Shown here piece by piece: positions 27,368-35,653 of a stretch of DNA of 64,000 nucleotides. Numbering within the stretch: position 1 is the first letter of the stretch; the number at the start of each line of letters is the position of its first letter. The translations under genes and the position numbers were made by a program. A model generated the notes under the pieces. The model saw only the letters and a list, made by a program, of their open reading frames with translations. It searched no databases and was not told the DNA's origin. The DNA comes from Labrenzia sp. R4_2 (GTDB taxonomy: Bacteria > Pseudomonadota > Alphaproteobacteria > Rhizobiales > Stappiaceae), in the NCBI RefSeq assembly GCF_017743865.1, contig NZ_JAGHRJ010000001.1:620001-684000 (forward strand), read 5' to 3'.

Positions 27368-28393
27368 GTGCTGTATTACATTCTGCGCCGGATCTTGATG
27401 ATGATCCCGACCTTGTTCGTGATCAGCTTTCTGGTGTTCTTCATCATCGAGTTGCCGACGGGCGATTACATTTCGAACCAGATCGCCGCGCTGAAAACAT
27501 CCGGCGAGCAATCGTCTATTGCGAAACTGGAGTTCCTCCGCAAAGAGTTTTCCCTCGACCGTCCGTTCTTTGAGCGGTACCTGATCTGGGTGGGTCTTTG
27601 GCCAGGCCCGCATGGGCTGGATGGCTTGCTGCAGGGCAACTGGGGCTGGTCGTTTGAGTTCGACAAGCCGGTGGCGGAAGTCGTAGGGCCGACACTGCCG
27701 CTGACAATTGTCCTTAATTTCGCGACCATTCTGTTCGTCTACGTGATGTCTTTTCCGATCGGCATTTACTCGGCAACGCGGCAGTATTCCTGGGGTGATT
27801 ACGGTTTCACCTTCATCGGATATGTAGGCCTTGCCACACCAAACTTTCTGCTCGCCCTGATCCTGCTCTACTTCTTCAATCAGTGGTTTGGCTTGTCTGT
27901 TGGCGGATTGATGGCGCCGGAGTACATCGACCAGCCTTGGAGTTTCGACAAGGCGATGTCAGTCCTGGCACACCTTATTGTCCCGACCATCGTGATCGGG
28001 ACGTCGGGGACGGCCGGTATGATCCGGCGCCTAAGGGCCAATCTGCTCGATGAATTGCATAAGCAATATGTAACAACAGGCCGGGCAAAGGGCCTGAAAG
28101 AAGGCCAGCTCCTGGTCAAATATCCGCTGCGGATGGCGATCAATCCGTTTATCGCAGACATCGGCAACCTTATTCCCTCGCTGGTGTCCGGTTCTGTGAT
28201 CGTGTCGGTCGTGATGAGCTTGCCGACCGTCGGCCCGGTCCTTCTGTCCGCGCTGCAGTCTCAGGATCAGTTCCTAGCCGGATTTGTGCTTCTCTTTGTG
28301 GCTGTCTTGACCCTGATCGGCATGTTGATTTCCGACCTGCTGCTGGCCGTACTCGACCCAAGAATTCGTCTCGGTGGGAGGGCCTCGTCATGA
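27368..28393 (+). CDS. ABC importer permease (DppB-like)
   Basis: GTG 27368 lies seven bases after GAGGGG; 341 residues. The N-terminal helix LYYILRRILMMIPTLFVISFLVF is characteristic of DppB/OppB permeases. About six membrane helices are visible, and the ATPase-contact EAA loop reads YVTTGRAKGLKEGQLLVKY. The C-terminus (LISDLLLAVLDPRIRL) is standard. A roughly 45-residue segment after helix 1 (TSGEQSSIAKLEFLRKEF, FLRKEFSLDRPFFERYL) is the known periplasmic part of the family. It pairs with the 28390 permease to form the channel. The 254-bp gap to the binding-protein gene, with three hairpins, implies a lower level of permease than of binding protein. Confidence 0.93.
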   Translation: MLYYILRRILMMIPTLFVISFLVFFIIELPTGDYISNQIAALKTSGEQSSIAKLEFLRKEFSLDRPFFERYLIWVGLWPGPHGLDGLLQGNWGWSFEFDKPVAEVVGPTLPLTIVLNFATILFVYVMSFPIGIYSATRQYSWGDYGFTFIGYVGLATPNFLLALILLYFFNQWFGLSVGGLMAPEYIDQPWSFDKAMSVLAHLIVPTIVIGTSGTAGMIRRLRANLLDELHKQYVTTGRAKGLKEGQLLVKYPLRMAINPFIADIGNLIPSLVSGSVIVSVVMSLPTVGPVLLSALQSQDQFLAGFVLLFVAVLTLIGMLISDLLLAVLDPRIRLGGRASS

Positions 28394-29571
28394 GCGACGA
28401 CCTCAAGAACAAGACACCGGTGCGCGACGTCGAGCATTATGTGGATCCCGAGCCGTTCAATCCGGCTGTGGTCGAAGAGCTCAGTCCGGAACAGGAGCGG
28501 TTCTACCAAGCCTCCCAGTGGCAAATCATGTGGTGGAAGTTCAAACGCCACAAACTGGCTGTTTGGTCCGGCGTTGTCCTTTTGATTTTCTACCTCTGCG
28601 TCCCTTTTGCCGAGATCATTGCGCCCTATGCACCGGACACGCGGGACAGCTATCATCTCTATGCCCCGCCGCAGCCATTGCATCTGTTCCATGAAGGCGA
28701 GTTCGTCGGGCCCTTCGTTTATGGACTGAAATCTGAAATCAATATGGAAACGCTCCAGTGGGAGTATTCTCCTGATCTGGAAAAAGTGCAGCCACTCCGC
28801 TTCTTTTGTTCAGGGGACGACTACGAATTTTGGGGTTTGTTCCCGGCAACGTTCCATCTGTTTTGCCCAGCTGACGGCGGCACGGCATTTCTCCTCGGGA
28901 CCGATCGGTTGGGCCGGGATCAGTTCTCAGGACTGGTGTATGGTGCGAGGCTGTCGCTGACGATCGGCTTGGTCGGCGTCACCATCTCCATTGTGCTTGG
29001 CCTGTTCTTTGGCGGTATTGCCGGCTACTTCGGCGGTATCGCGGACACGCTCATCCAGCGGCTGATCGAAATCATGCGGTCGCTTCCCGAGTTGCCGCTC
29101 TGGATGGCATTATCTGCGGCGTTGCCCGTGACCTGGAGCCCAGTCTGGGTATATTTCGGCCTCACGATCATCCTTGGACTGCTTGATTGGCCGGGACTTG
29201 CACGCGCTGTCAGGTCAAAGCTCTTGTCTCTCCGCGAAGAAGAATACGCCAAGGCGGCGGTGATGATGGGTGCCAAGCCAAAGCGGGTCATCACGCGTCA
29301 CCTCTTGCCCGGATTCACCAGCCACATCATTGCTTCGGCCAGCTTGTCGATCCCGGCCATGATCCTTGGTGAGACGGCCCTATCGTTCCTCAACCTCGGG
29401 CTCCGAAGACCGGCCATCTCCTGGGGCGTTCTACTGAACGAGGCGCAAAACATTTCTGTTGTAACCGTCTATCCCTGGCTGATGGCCCCGGTGATCCCGA
29501 TCATCATTGTGGTTTTGGCCTTCAATTTCCTCGGTGATGGTTTGCGCGACGCGGCTGATCCCTATAAGTGA
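28390..29571 (+). CDS. ABC importer permease (DppC-like)
   Basis: The ATG overlaps the stop of the first permease (ATGA). At 393 residues it is longer than DppC (about 300) because of an N-terminal cytoplasmic extension (about 50 residues) and an extended first periplasmic loop between helix 1 (LAVWSGVVLLIFYLCVPFAEI) and GTDRLGRDQFSGLVYGARLSLTIG, the family hallmark. The coupling loop is EEEYAKAAVMMGAKPKRVITRHLLPG, and the C-terminus has FNFLGDGLRDAADPY. The long loop matches permeases of oligosaccharide-type systems with large binding proteins, in agreement with the 628-aa binding protein. It ends the transporter operon. Confidence 0.93.
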   Translation: MSDDLKNKTPVRDVEHYVDPEPFNPAVVEELSPEQERFYQASQWQIMWWKFKRHKLAVWSGVVLLIFYLCVPFAEIIAPYAPDTRDSYHLYAPPQPLHLFHEGEFVGPFVYGLKSEINMETLQWEYSPDLEKVQPLRFFCSGDDYEFWGLFPATFHLFCPADGGTAFLLGTDRLGRDQFSGLVYGARLSLTIGLVGVTISIVLGLFFGGIAGYFGGIADTLIQRLIEIMRSLPELPLWMALSAALPVTWSPVWVYFGLTIILGLLDWPGLARAVRSKLLSLREEEYAKAAVMMGAKPKRVITRHLLPGFTSHIIASASLSIPAMILGETALSFLNLGLRRPAISWGVLLNEAQNISVVTVYPWLMAPVIPIIIVVLAFNFLGDGLRDAADPYK

Positions 29572-29631
29572 TCACGAGATAAACTATTATGCGGCGGGCC
29601 TAAAGGGTCCGCCCCGTCTATTGGAGCAATC

Positions 29632-30228
29632 ATGTCAAACAATGCGAGCACCGCCGAAGGCTGGGATGAGGAATATGTCGCCGGGCGCTGGGCCTTTTTG
29701 CGGTCACTTCCCGAAAGCGGCCGGTACGGCATTATCGGCATGTGGCTCAACCTGACCAACTCGATTGAAGAGGTGCTGGACATCGGTTGCGGCGAAGGGC
29801 TGCTCTACGAACGGCTCCAGCCGATGGGCGTCAAGCGGTACGTTGGCATGGATCTGTCTCCGGCGTCGCTCAAGATTGCCAATGTCGATCCGGAAATCGC
29901 GTCCTTGCGCGCTGGCGACATGCACACCTTTGAACCGGAAGCAAATGAACGGTTCTCAGCCATTGTCTTCAATGAGGTCCTTCACTTTGCCGAAGATCCG
30001 GCGGCCGTTGTTGAGCGCTACCTGCCGTACCTCAAGGACGACGGCGTGATCGCCCTTTCAATGTACTCTCCGAACAAACCGAATTCCGGTGCCAACAAGC
30101 TGATTGCGAAGCTTTGGGATGCCACGGATGATGCAAGCAAATGGGACGTGCTCGATGATTATCGGCTGACGTCCGACAAAAAGGGCAGTGTGACCTGGCG
30201 TATGCGGTTGGTGAAACCGGTCGCCTGA
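29632..30228 (+). CDS. Class I SAM-dependent methyltransferase
   Basis: The 198-residue protein has motif I VLDIGCGEGLLYERLQ, a post-I acidic position in YVGMDLSPASLKIA, motif II around FSAIVFNEVLHFAED and motif III in LKDDGVIALSMYSP, a typical Methyltransf_11/23 fold. It is 60 bp after the transporter operon on the same strand and might be its last member, but the substrate link is not evident. It is soluble; the N-terminal 45 residues (EYVAGRWAFLRSLPES) form a cap common in small-molecule methyltransferases. Confidence 0.85.
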   Translation: MSNNASTAEGWDEEYVAGRWAFLRSLPESGRYGIIGMWLNLTNSIEEVLDIGCGEGLLYERLQPMGVKRYVGMDLSPASLKIANVDPEIASLRAGDMHTFEPEANERFSAIVFNEVLHFAEDPAAVVERYLPYLKDDGVIALSMYSPNKPNSGANKLIAKLWDATDDASKWDVLDDYRLTSDKKGSVTWRMRLVKPVA

Positions 30229-30317
30229 TCCGGATCCCATATTTTCAGAAACGAGAGCCGCTCGTCCTGATACGAGAGGCCTGAGCTTGAAATAGAGCCT
30301 TATACCTCTCAGTAGTC

Positions 30318-30340
30318 ATCCTCGGCCTTGTGCCGAGGAT
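30318..30340. repeat. Palindromic intergenic repeat (ATCCTCGGC type)
   Basis: ATCCTCGGC and GCCGAGGAT form a 9-bp stem with loop CTTGT between convergent genes. This kind of short palindrome with a rest of the form GTCATCC/GGATGAC is common between genes in alphaproteobacteria, and a similar one occurs here at 38482. Confidence 0.6.
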
Positions 30341-30362
30341 CCATATTTTAAATATGCTATGG

Positions 30363-30385
30363 ATGTTCGGAACAAGTCCGAACAT
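30363..30385. repeat. Second hairpin in the same convergent gap
   Basis: ATGTTCGGA and TCCGAACAT pair perfectly over 9 bp with loop ACAAG, 22 bp after the first hairpin. The tandem may serve as a transcription end for the methyltransferase gene and the convergent SOUL gene. Confidence 0.55.
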
Positions 30386-30431
30386 GACGCCGGAGGGGAA
30401 ACCGGACTTTGTCAGCAGTCCTGCTTTTCTG

Positions 30432-31028
30432 CTATCCGGAGATTCGGATTTGCACCTCGTTGCGCCGGAAGGGCGGTGGGGTCAACGGATCGTTGAAAAA
30501 CGCAAAGGTAGGCGGCCCCAGGGCCGTGAGCCCTTCTTCTTGCAAGAACGCTTCAAGTCTTGCCTGATGCTCTTTCAGATTTTGCGGAGACCAACGCCCG
30601 GAAAACCGGATCGTCGCAACCGTTGCATCCGAGATCGGGACTATGGAAACCCTGGAATCCTCCGGCTGCGGCGCAGTATCAGGTGAAAAATCGGACGGCA
30701 GATAGAACGCGACGGTCCAGCTTTCCGCATTCGTTGGGCTTTGGATGACGGGTGCTGTCATCGAGATCTTGTCGGCCGCTCCGTTGTCTCCCGAGATGTA
30801 GCGGAACAGGATCCGGAATGCGTCGCCGGCCGCTTCGTCCCGGTCACCCAGGACAGTGACCTCTGCAGCGGCCGCTGATTTGTATTGCCGGATTTCGATT
30901 GGACCGTGGGACGCAACCAGTGTGAATTGTGGCTGCTCCAAAAATCTCGACATGTTGGACCAGAGCAGTGTTCCAATACCACCGAGTAGAAGGAGTGTGC
31001 CAAGCGTGATTGCAAAATACTTCAGCAT
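30432..31028 (-). CDS. SOUL family heme-binding protein
   Basis: I choose ATG 31028, directly before a membrane helix (LKYFAITLGTLLLLGGIGTLL); the frame is open to 31139, but that part overlaps the upstream gene. The 198-residue product has an N-terminal anchor or uncleaved signal and a SOUL/HBP domain: YKSAAAAEVTVLGDRDEAAGD, then FRYISGDNGAADKISMTAPV and WTVAFYLPSDFS, and the closing RRNEVQIRIS. SOUL proteins bind heme or tetrapyrroles in eukaryotes; bacterial members are uncharacterised and probably face the periplasm when anchored as here. No good ribosome site is seen at the chosen ATG. Confidence 0.82.
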   Translation of the reverse strand: MLKYFAITLGTLLLLGGIGTLLWSNMSRFLEQPQFTLVASHGPIEIRQYKSAAAAEVTVLGDRDEAAGDAFRILFRYISGDNGAADKISMTAPVIQSPTNAESWTVAFYLPSDFSPDTAPQPEDSRVSIVPISDATVATIRFSGRWSPQNLKEHQARLEAFLQEEGLTALGPPTFAFFNDPLTPPPFRRNEVQIRISG

Positions 31029-31120
31029 GGAATGTTTACGCGCCACGCGGCGGAAAGGACCACTTATTGATGGGTGCCGAACCGGCAATCCGCTCTGAAC
31101 GAGTAGAAACGATCCTATTC

Positions 31121-32494
31121 TCAGTCCGGAGGTGACCATCCGGCCTGTTTGAGGTAGCCGGCCACGCGGTCCGGGTGGGCTGGGTCCCGCATGATGCGTG
31201 CAATGACCTCGTCGATCGGAATGGGCCAGGTGTCCATCAGGATTTTGGCATGTCTTTGGGCCGCCTCGGTGTGGCCCAGGGCTTGGTGTGCGGCAATCTT
31301 GAAGGCCAGCATGCCAGAGCTGACGGGCTCCCCTTGTTCGGCTGCAATCTGAAGTGCCTGAAGGGTCTCTGCGTAGTTGCCAAGAAAAAAGTTGGCGACT
31401 GCATAGACATTCCGGTTCGCGGTCCGATGCAGTTTCTCTTGAGCCTCAATGAGGGGGCGCGACAGATCCAGCGCCAGCTGGAAGTCACCATTTGCCAGGG
31501 CCACCGTGCCATAAATCTCAAGAATATGAAGATCCGCTGGCGCCATAGCGTTTGCCCGCGCGGACAGCCGGCTTGCTTCTGCATAGTCCCCATTCGCCAT
31601 GGCGGCCCAAGAGGCGGCAGACTGCGACCAGGGATCGGTCGGATCCAACGCCACGGCCTTCTCCGCATAGGACCGCGCTTGTGATTTGAGCGTTTCCTTC
31701 TGATCGCCGGCCGGGCTCAGCAAAGCAAGTGTCCCGGTGGTCTGGGCCGCGCCCGCATAGCCCCCCGCATAGTCCGGGTCGAGGCGGACAGCTTCTTTGA
31801 AAAAACCGAGCGACAGCCGCTGCCGTTCAACGTCGAAGATCGGAAAAATGAGCGCGCGCGCCTGCTCCGCCATATTGACGGCTTGCAGCGCAGCCGGAGA
31901 CTTCTCCAGGATGGCTTGCCTCTCAACCAACCTGTCCGAAGACGCGCTGATCTCGCTCGAATGAGTGTGAAACCCATAGATGAAAAACGTTGCGCCAAAG
32001 GCCGTCAGCATAATGAGCGCTGCTCCTGCCACCCAGTATGGCAGTGCGCGGTGGTGCTGCGGTTGATCGGAGAGGAGAGGGCCGGGAGCGGGTGAAGGGG
32101 CGTCGGTTTCGACAAGCGCTGCATCGGAGACAGTTTCGAACCGCGGCGTGTATCCGCCACTGTCAATATGGATGCGCACCTTCGCATCCTTGCCTTCATC
32201 CTCGTAATACTCGGCAAGCCGTCGGCGGAGCCGGCGCGCGTCGACCCTCACGACATTTTCAGGGTCCCCGTCCGTCTCGGCACGCCGCCCATAAACATCT
32301 TGAGCGATGGTTTTCCCCCGGATGCCATCGCCGCGTCCGTGAACGGTTTCAAGGACGACATATTCCAGGAAACTCTTGAGTCGATCCGCGTTCCAAAAGG
32401 TGGCGCTCGCCAGGATCTCCGACAAAGCTGACAGAACCTGCGCCGAGTCACCGTGAAATTCACTGGGATCAATTGTGGGGTCAATCTTTGCCAT
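31121..32494 (-). CDS. Membrane-anchored wHTH-like/TPR protein
   Basis: The 457-residue protein has a cytoplasmic N-terminal domain (about 1-120) of a type common at the start of alphaproteobacterial TPR and cyclase proteins: RLKSFLEYVVLETVHGRGD, IAQDVYG, NVVRVDARRLRRRLAEYY and a terminal IDSGGYTPRF strand, reminiscent of the winged helix of CadC-like regulators. One membrane helix (LPYWVAGAALIMLTAFGATF) follows, then a periplasmic region with tetratricopeptide-like repeats (about 230-440: AEKAVALDPTDPWSQSA, ANAMAPADLHILEIYG). I infer a one-component membrane regulator that binds DNA inside and senses partners outside. It is 3' to nothing recognisable and reads toward the SOUL gene. Confidence 0.75.
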   Translation of the reverse strand: MAKIDPTIDPSEFHGDSAQVLSALSEILASATFWNADRLKSFLEYVVLETVHGRGDGIRGKTIAQDVYGRRAETDGDPENVVRVDARRLRRRLAEYYEDEGKDAKVRIHIDSGGYTPRFETVSDAALVETDAPSPAPGPLLSDQPQHHRALPYWVAGAALIMLTAFGATFFIYGFHTHSSEISASSDRLVERQAILEKSPAALQAVNMAEQARALIFPIFDVERQRLSLGFFKEAVRLDPDYAGGYAGAAQTTGTLALLSPAGDQKETLKSQARSYAEKAVALDPTDPWSQSAASWAAMANGDYAEASRLSARANAMAPADLHILEIYGTVALANGDFQLALDLSRPLIEAQEKLHRTANRNVYAVANFFLGNYAETLQALQIAAEQGEPVSSGMLAFKIAAHQALGHTEAAQRHAKILMDTWPIPIDEVIARIMRDPAHPDRVAGYLKQAGWSPPD

Positions 32495-32643
32495 TATAGC
32501 GATATGTTTGCATCAAACGGCGTTGAATAACAATAGAAAATGACGTTGCGGCAGTTTCGCGTCACGGTTTATGTCACCGTGTTTCACTTGTCTTATGGGT
32601 TGTACCCCGCGATCTTGCTCCACACAGGAGGTTCCGGCGGCTC

Positions 32644-32880
32644 ATGTCATATGCGGAGCAGATCAAATCGTGGTTTCCCGAAGATTGGCCCATTGTTTTG
32701 GAAAACTGTGCGGCCAATCCGGAGATCGAGGAGATTTGTTCAGACCTTGCCCGGCTCGCTAAGGACCTTGAAACGGCGGAAGACAACATTGCATTCATGT
32801 CGAGCAACCTGAAGCAGGATGTGCTGAAGACTATGGAAGCTCTGGCTCAGGAAATCAGGCAAAAACTAGACCTGAGCTGA
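32644..32880 (+). CDS. Small hypothetical protein, 78 aa
   Basis: ATG 32644 has AGGAGG 12 bases upstream, rather far. The 78-residue product is acidic and largely helical: FPEDWPIVLENCAANPEIEE, then a heptad-like ARLAKDLETAEDNI and a C-terminal EALAQEIRQKLDLS. Two Cys occur but no metal pattern. A strong terminator 58 bp after its stop supports real transcription on this strand. No family is recognised. Confidence 0.6.
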   Translation: MSYAEQIKSWFPEDWPIVLENCAANPEIEEICSDLARLAKDLETAEDNIAFMSSNLKQDVLKTMEALAQEIRQKLDLS

Positions 32881-32938
32881 TAAACAAAAAGTGCGATTGT
32901 GGCCCCATCCTGACAAACGCATTCCTCCTGAGATGACT

Positions 32939-32976
32939 GCCGGGCATCTGCGTCACTGCGGATGCCCGGCTTTTCT
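32939..32976 (+). terminator. Intrinsic terminator after the 78-aa gene
   Basis: GCCGGGCATC (32939-32948) and GATGCCCGGC (32961-32970) form a perfect 10-bp GC-rich stem with a 12-nt loop, followed at once by TTTTCT. Confidence 0.92.
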
Positions 32977-32994
32977 CGTTACTTTCCAGGCTCT

Positions 32995-33282
32995 CTAGTT
33001 CGGGATCACGACAATCGTGGATCTGCCACCCTCGTTCCGCAGGGCATGCACATCGGCGAGGTCGGGATCGTTGATCCATGCTTTTGCGGCATCCGCATCC
33101 GGAAACGATAGAAGCGCAGCGATATTGGGGGCTTCTCCAGCAGCCTCAAGGACAATCGGCTCTGGATCAACCGTTACCAGGGCACCGCCATGTCTGGCGA
33201 GCGCCGCCGGGGCCTTTTCGCGATAGGCGCCAAGGAGCTCCCGGTCGGTGATTGTGATCATGGCAAGTGCGTGCGTGGTCAT
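32995..33282 (-). CDS. DUF1330 family protein
   Basis: ATG 33282 has GGAG eight bases upstream and gives 95 residues; an upstream in-frame start at 33312 is less likely. The protein is a small dimeric alpha-beta barrel (ferredoxin-like fold) by family: AMITITDRELLGAYREKAPAAL, VLEAAGEAPNIAALLSFPD, AKAWINDPDLADVHALR. The family's function is unsettled. It is divergent from the LysR gene across 99 bp, a classic arrangement for a LysR target gene. Confidence 0.85.
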   Translation of the reverse strand: MTTHALAMITITDRELLGAYREKAPAALARHGGALVTVDPEPIVLEAAGEAPNIAALLSFPDADAAKAWINDPDLADVHALRNEGGRSTIVVIPN

Positions 33283-33358
33283 GAGATAGTCTCCGTTGAT
33301 TGCGACACGCACAACATAAGAACCATCGGTTATGATAAAAATTCTTCAATTGCAGACG

Positions 33359-33384
33359 CATGATGTGCAAAAATGCACATCATG
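33359..33384. promoter_or_regulatory. 11-bp inverted repeat covering the LysR gene start
   Basis: CATGATGTGCA and TGCACATCATG are perfect inverted copies separated by AAAA. The repeat spans both candidate ATGs of the LysR gene, so a bound regulator would cover the start. It contains a T-N-A-type palindrome suited to LysR-type regulators. Confidence 0.65.
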
Positions 33385-34275
33385 GAAAAGTGGGACGACC
33401 TGAAATTTGTTCTGGCAATTGCCAAGGCCGGGAACATCACCAAAGCAGCGCGCGGTTTGAAGGTCACGCATTCGACCGTTTCGCGGCGCCTTGCAAGCCT
33501 GGAAGCAGAACTTGGAACGCGGTTGTTTGAGCGGATACCTGAAGGGTTCCTGCCAACAGCTGCCGGTCAGGAGGCTTTGAACGTCGCTGGACGTGTGGAG
33601 CGCGAAATGCTGGCGCTCGATACCAGCATCACAGCGCAAGACGCGGAACTGGAAGGCCCGCTTCGCATCACCGCACCGCAATTGATGTTCCAGGTTCAGC
33701 TTGCTGACATCATGAGGGCCTTTGCCGAGAAACATCCCCGGATCCAGATGGAGATGATTGCGGCCAACGAGATCCTGAGCCTTCACCGGCGCGAGGCGGA
33801 TGTGGCGGTCCGGGTGACCAACAGGCCGGACGAAGCCTTGTTTGGCCGGCTCGCAACCCGCCAAAAGCGGACCTATTACATCTCAAGGGACTATGCGCGC
33901 CAATTCGGAGAGTCGCTTGCGGCCAATCCGTCAAACGTCGAGATTGGATGTCTCGTTTTCAAATGGGCCTCGCAAAGCGTGCCCAAGCGCATTCTCGCCC
34001 GATTTCCGAATGCCTTTGTGAGTGTCATGGCTGATGACATGATTGCGGCCCACGCAGCTGCCCGCGCAGGCCTCGGCATGGTCCACATGCCATGCTTTAT
34101 GGGCGATCCGGATCCGGATCTGATGCGTGTTCCCGGTCTGGAACCCGAGCATTATCTCGATATCTGGTTGTTGACGCACCCGGACCTGAAAAATGTTGCC
34201 CGCATCCGGGCATTCATGCGCTTTGCGGCAGATGCGTTCGCCAAAAAGAGACACTTCTATGAAGGTGACTCATGA
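33382..34275 (+). CDS. LysR-family transcriptional regulator
   Basis: The start at ATG 33382 gives 297 residues beginning MEKWDDLKFVLAIAKAG, as is typical (family usually M-x-W-D-D-L-K); ATG 33373 adds three residues. The winged helix-turn-helix (about 3-60: AARGLKVTHSTVSRRLASLE) and co-inducer domain (about 85-290) are complete. Neither start has a Shine-Dalgarno site, and a palindrome overlaps them, so translation may be leaderless or inefficient. The divergent DUF1330 gene is the probable target, with autoregulation. The VSRRL version of the recognition helix belongs to the group that usually controls redox or quinone enzymes; the effector is unknown. Confidence 0.92.
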   Translation: MEKWDDLKFVLAIAKAGNITKAARGLKVTHSTVSRRLASLEAELGTRLFERIPEGFLPTAAGQEALNVAGRVEREMLALDTSITAQDAELEGPLRITAPQLMFQVQLADIMRAFAEKHPRIQMEMIAANEILSLHRREADVAVRVTNRPDEALFGRLATRQKRTYYISRDYARQFGESLAANPSNVEIGCLVFKWASQSVPKRILARFPNAFVSVMADDMIAAHAAARAGLGMVHMPCFMGDPDPDLMRVPGLEPEHYLDIWLLTHPDLKNVARIRAFMRFAADAFAKKRHFYEGDS

Positions 34276-34280
34276 GCGGA

Positions 34281-35066
34281 TCAGAGAGCCCGCGCCAGAA
34301 ACCAGGATCGTGTCGAATCATCCGCCGGTAAAAGCGTTTCGATGCGGATGTCATCAAGGGCTGCGTCGGAGCTCATTCCGATGGTTGCAATCATGGAAAA
34401 CAGGCTGAGCTCTGCCCCGTCAACATCGATCTTGAGCGCCAGAACCGGCTCGGGCGGGCCATCAGGAAGGGCCTCCATCGCCGCTCGGACACCGGGCAAA
34501 TCCAAGAGGTCCTTCAAAAGGTCCTGGGCCTCCTGATCATGCGGCCGGCGGGCGGCCTCCATCTCGACGATGCGCATCAGCGCCCGGGCGCTATCGGTCC
34601 AATTGCGCAGACGGTCCTTGACCGGTCCTGGGCTTAATATGGCCCGCAGGATATTCATCTCGGTGGTGTTTCCAAGAAACGCAAAGAAGGACTGTGCCGA
34701 GAGATTGGCCTTTTGCACCGTCCAGATGCGGTCAACACTGAACGCTGGAAATGGCTCATGACCGGTCAGAACATGATCGATGGAGGCCTGGACCGCCGCT
34801 CGGGTTTCTGCGCTCCATCTCTGGTCCATCGATGGGGCGGCATATCCGGCAGACACCAGCATCGTGTCTACCTCCGCGACGGGCATGCCAAGCGCCAAAC
34901 CAAGCTGCGAGATGGCCATTCGGCTGGGTTTTGACCGGCCGGTTTCCAGAAAACTGATGTGGCGCTGGGAAAGCCCGGCTTCCAGAGCAAGGTCAAGTTG
35001 GCTGAGCCGCCGCCGCGATCGCCAGGTTTTCAGGAGTTCGGGAAACTTCGAGGCTGTCTGTGTCAT
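34281..35066 (-). CDS. XRE-family regulator with MmyB-like ligand domain
   Basis: Starting at ATG 35066 (MTQTASKFPELLKTWRSRR) the protein has 261 residues. An XRE helix-turn-helix (LSQLDLALEAGLSQRHISFLE, about 20-65) is followed by a PAS-like MmyB ligand domain (FPAFSVDRIWTVQKANLSAQ, then NILRAILSPGPVK). ATG 35102 and TTG 35111 are also in frame, but the GGAGG before 35102 is part of a palindrome and only two bases away, so I regard it as an operator rather than a ribosome site. In this family regulators usually control a divergent gene and can bind fatty-acid-like ligands; here the divergent gene is a four-helix membrane protein. Confidence 0.85.
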   Translation of the reverse strand: MTQTASKFPELLKTWRSRRRLSQLDLALEAGLSQRHISFLETGRSKPSRMAISQLGLALGMPVAEVDTMLVSAGYAAPSMDQRWSAETRAAVQASIDHVLTGHEPFPAFSVDRIWTVQKANLSAQSFFAFLGNTTEMNILRAILSPGPVKDRLRNWTDSARALMRIVEMEAARRPHDQEAQDLLKDLLDLPGVRAAMEALPDGPPEPVLALKIDVDGAELSLFSMIATIGMSSDAALDDIRIETLLPADDSTRSWFLARAL

Positions 35067-35100
35067 GCACTGACTATTCCGGTATGTCAGCGGCTTGTCC

Positions 35101-35117
35101 ATTACCTCCAAGGTAAT
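35101..35117. promoter_or_regulatory. Palindromic operator between the MmyB-like regulator and its divergent gene
   Basis: ATTACCTCCAAGGTAAT has perfect 7-bp arms around CCA. It lies 35 bp before the regulator start and 61 bp before the divergent gene, where one dimer could control both promoters. Confidence 0.7.
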
Positions 35118-35177
35118 TGAGATCAGTCACGGCTTCGGCATCCTTTGGGGCGTACACGCTTACAGGAGACTGGAAAA

Positions 35178-35606
35178 ATGACAGCAGAACAATTTGGAAA
35201 ACGCGTTTTGGCCGCCAATGCCTTTTTTTGTGCGGCATGCGGCTTTGCCCTAATCATTTTGCCGGGCGTCTTGACGGAATTGATGTTCAACACCTCCGGC
35301 AGTTGGTTGTTTCCCGGAGCACTTGCCCTTGGGGCCGGCTTGGTGGCGACTGCTGCGGTTCTCCTTTGGGCCGGCCGGGACACGGCTCGATTGGCACAAC
35401 GGCTCTATCTGTTTGCTGCCCTGGATGCGGCATGGGTGCTTGCAAGTGCCGTCATTCTTTTGGAGTTTGCGGCGGCATTCACGGCACCAGGCTGGTACAT
35501 CGTTGCCGGCATCGCACTGATCGTTGCCGACTTTGCTGTGGCCGAGTTTCTGGCGGCACGCAAACTCTCAACTCCGGCGCATCGCTACCAACGCGCCGAT
35601 GCATGA
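35178..35606 (+). CDS. Four-helix integral membrane protein
   Basis: ATG 35178 lies nine bases after AGGAG; 142 residues. Four hydrophobic helices are visible: ANAFFCAACGFALIILPGVL, FPGALALGAGLVATAAVLLW, LYLFAALDAAWVLASAVILL and WYIVAGIALIVADFAVAEFL. There is no catalytic pattern. The arrangement resembles DoxX-like or SPW-type small membrane proteins, but I do not assign a family. It is divergent from the MmyB-like regulator with a shared palindrome, so it is likely that regulator's target. Confidence 0.75.
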   Translation: MTAEQFGKRVLAANAFFCAACGFALIILPGVLTELMFNTSGSWLFPGALALGAGLVATAAVLLWAGRDTARLAQRLYLFAALDAAWVLASAVILLEFAAAFTAPGWYIVAGIALIVADFAVAEFLAARKLSTPAHRYQRADA

Positions 35607-35653
35607 CGTTTGGCTAAACAAGTTGACCGGGCCGCAGATCCCTGCGGCCTTGA

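Noticed and set aside
35089..35111. GGAGG before ATG 35102 as the ribosome site of the MmyB-like regulator
   Set aside because: It is only two bases from the ATG and is part of a perfect palindrome; the family N-terminus fits ATG 35066 better.
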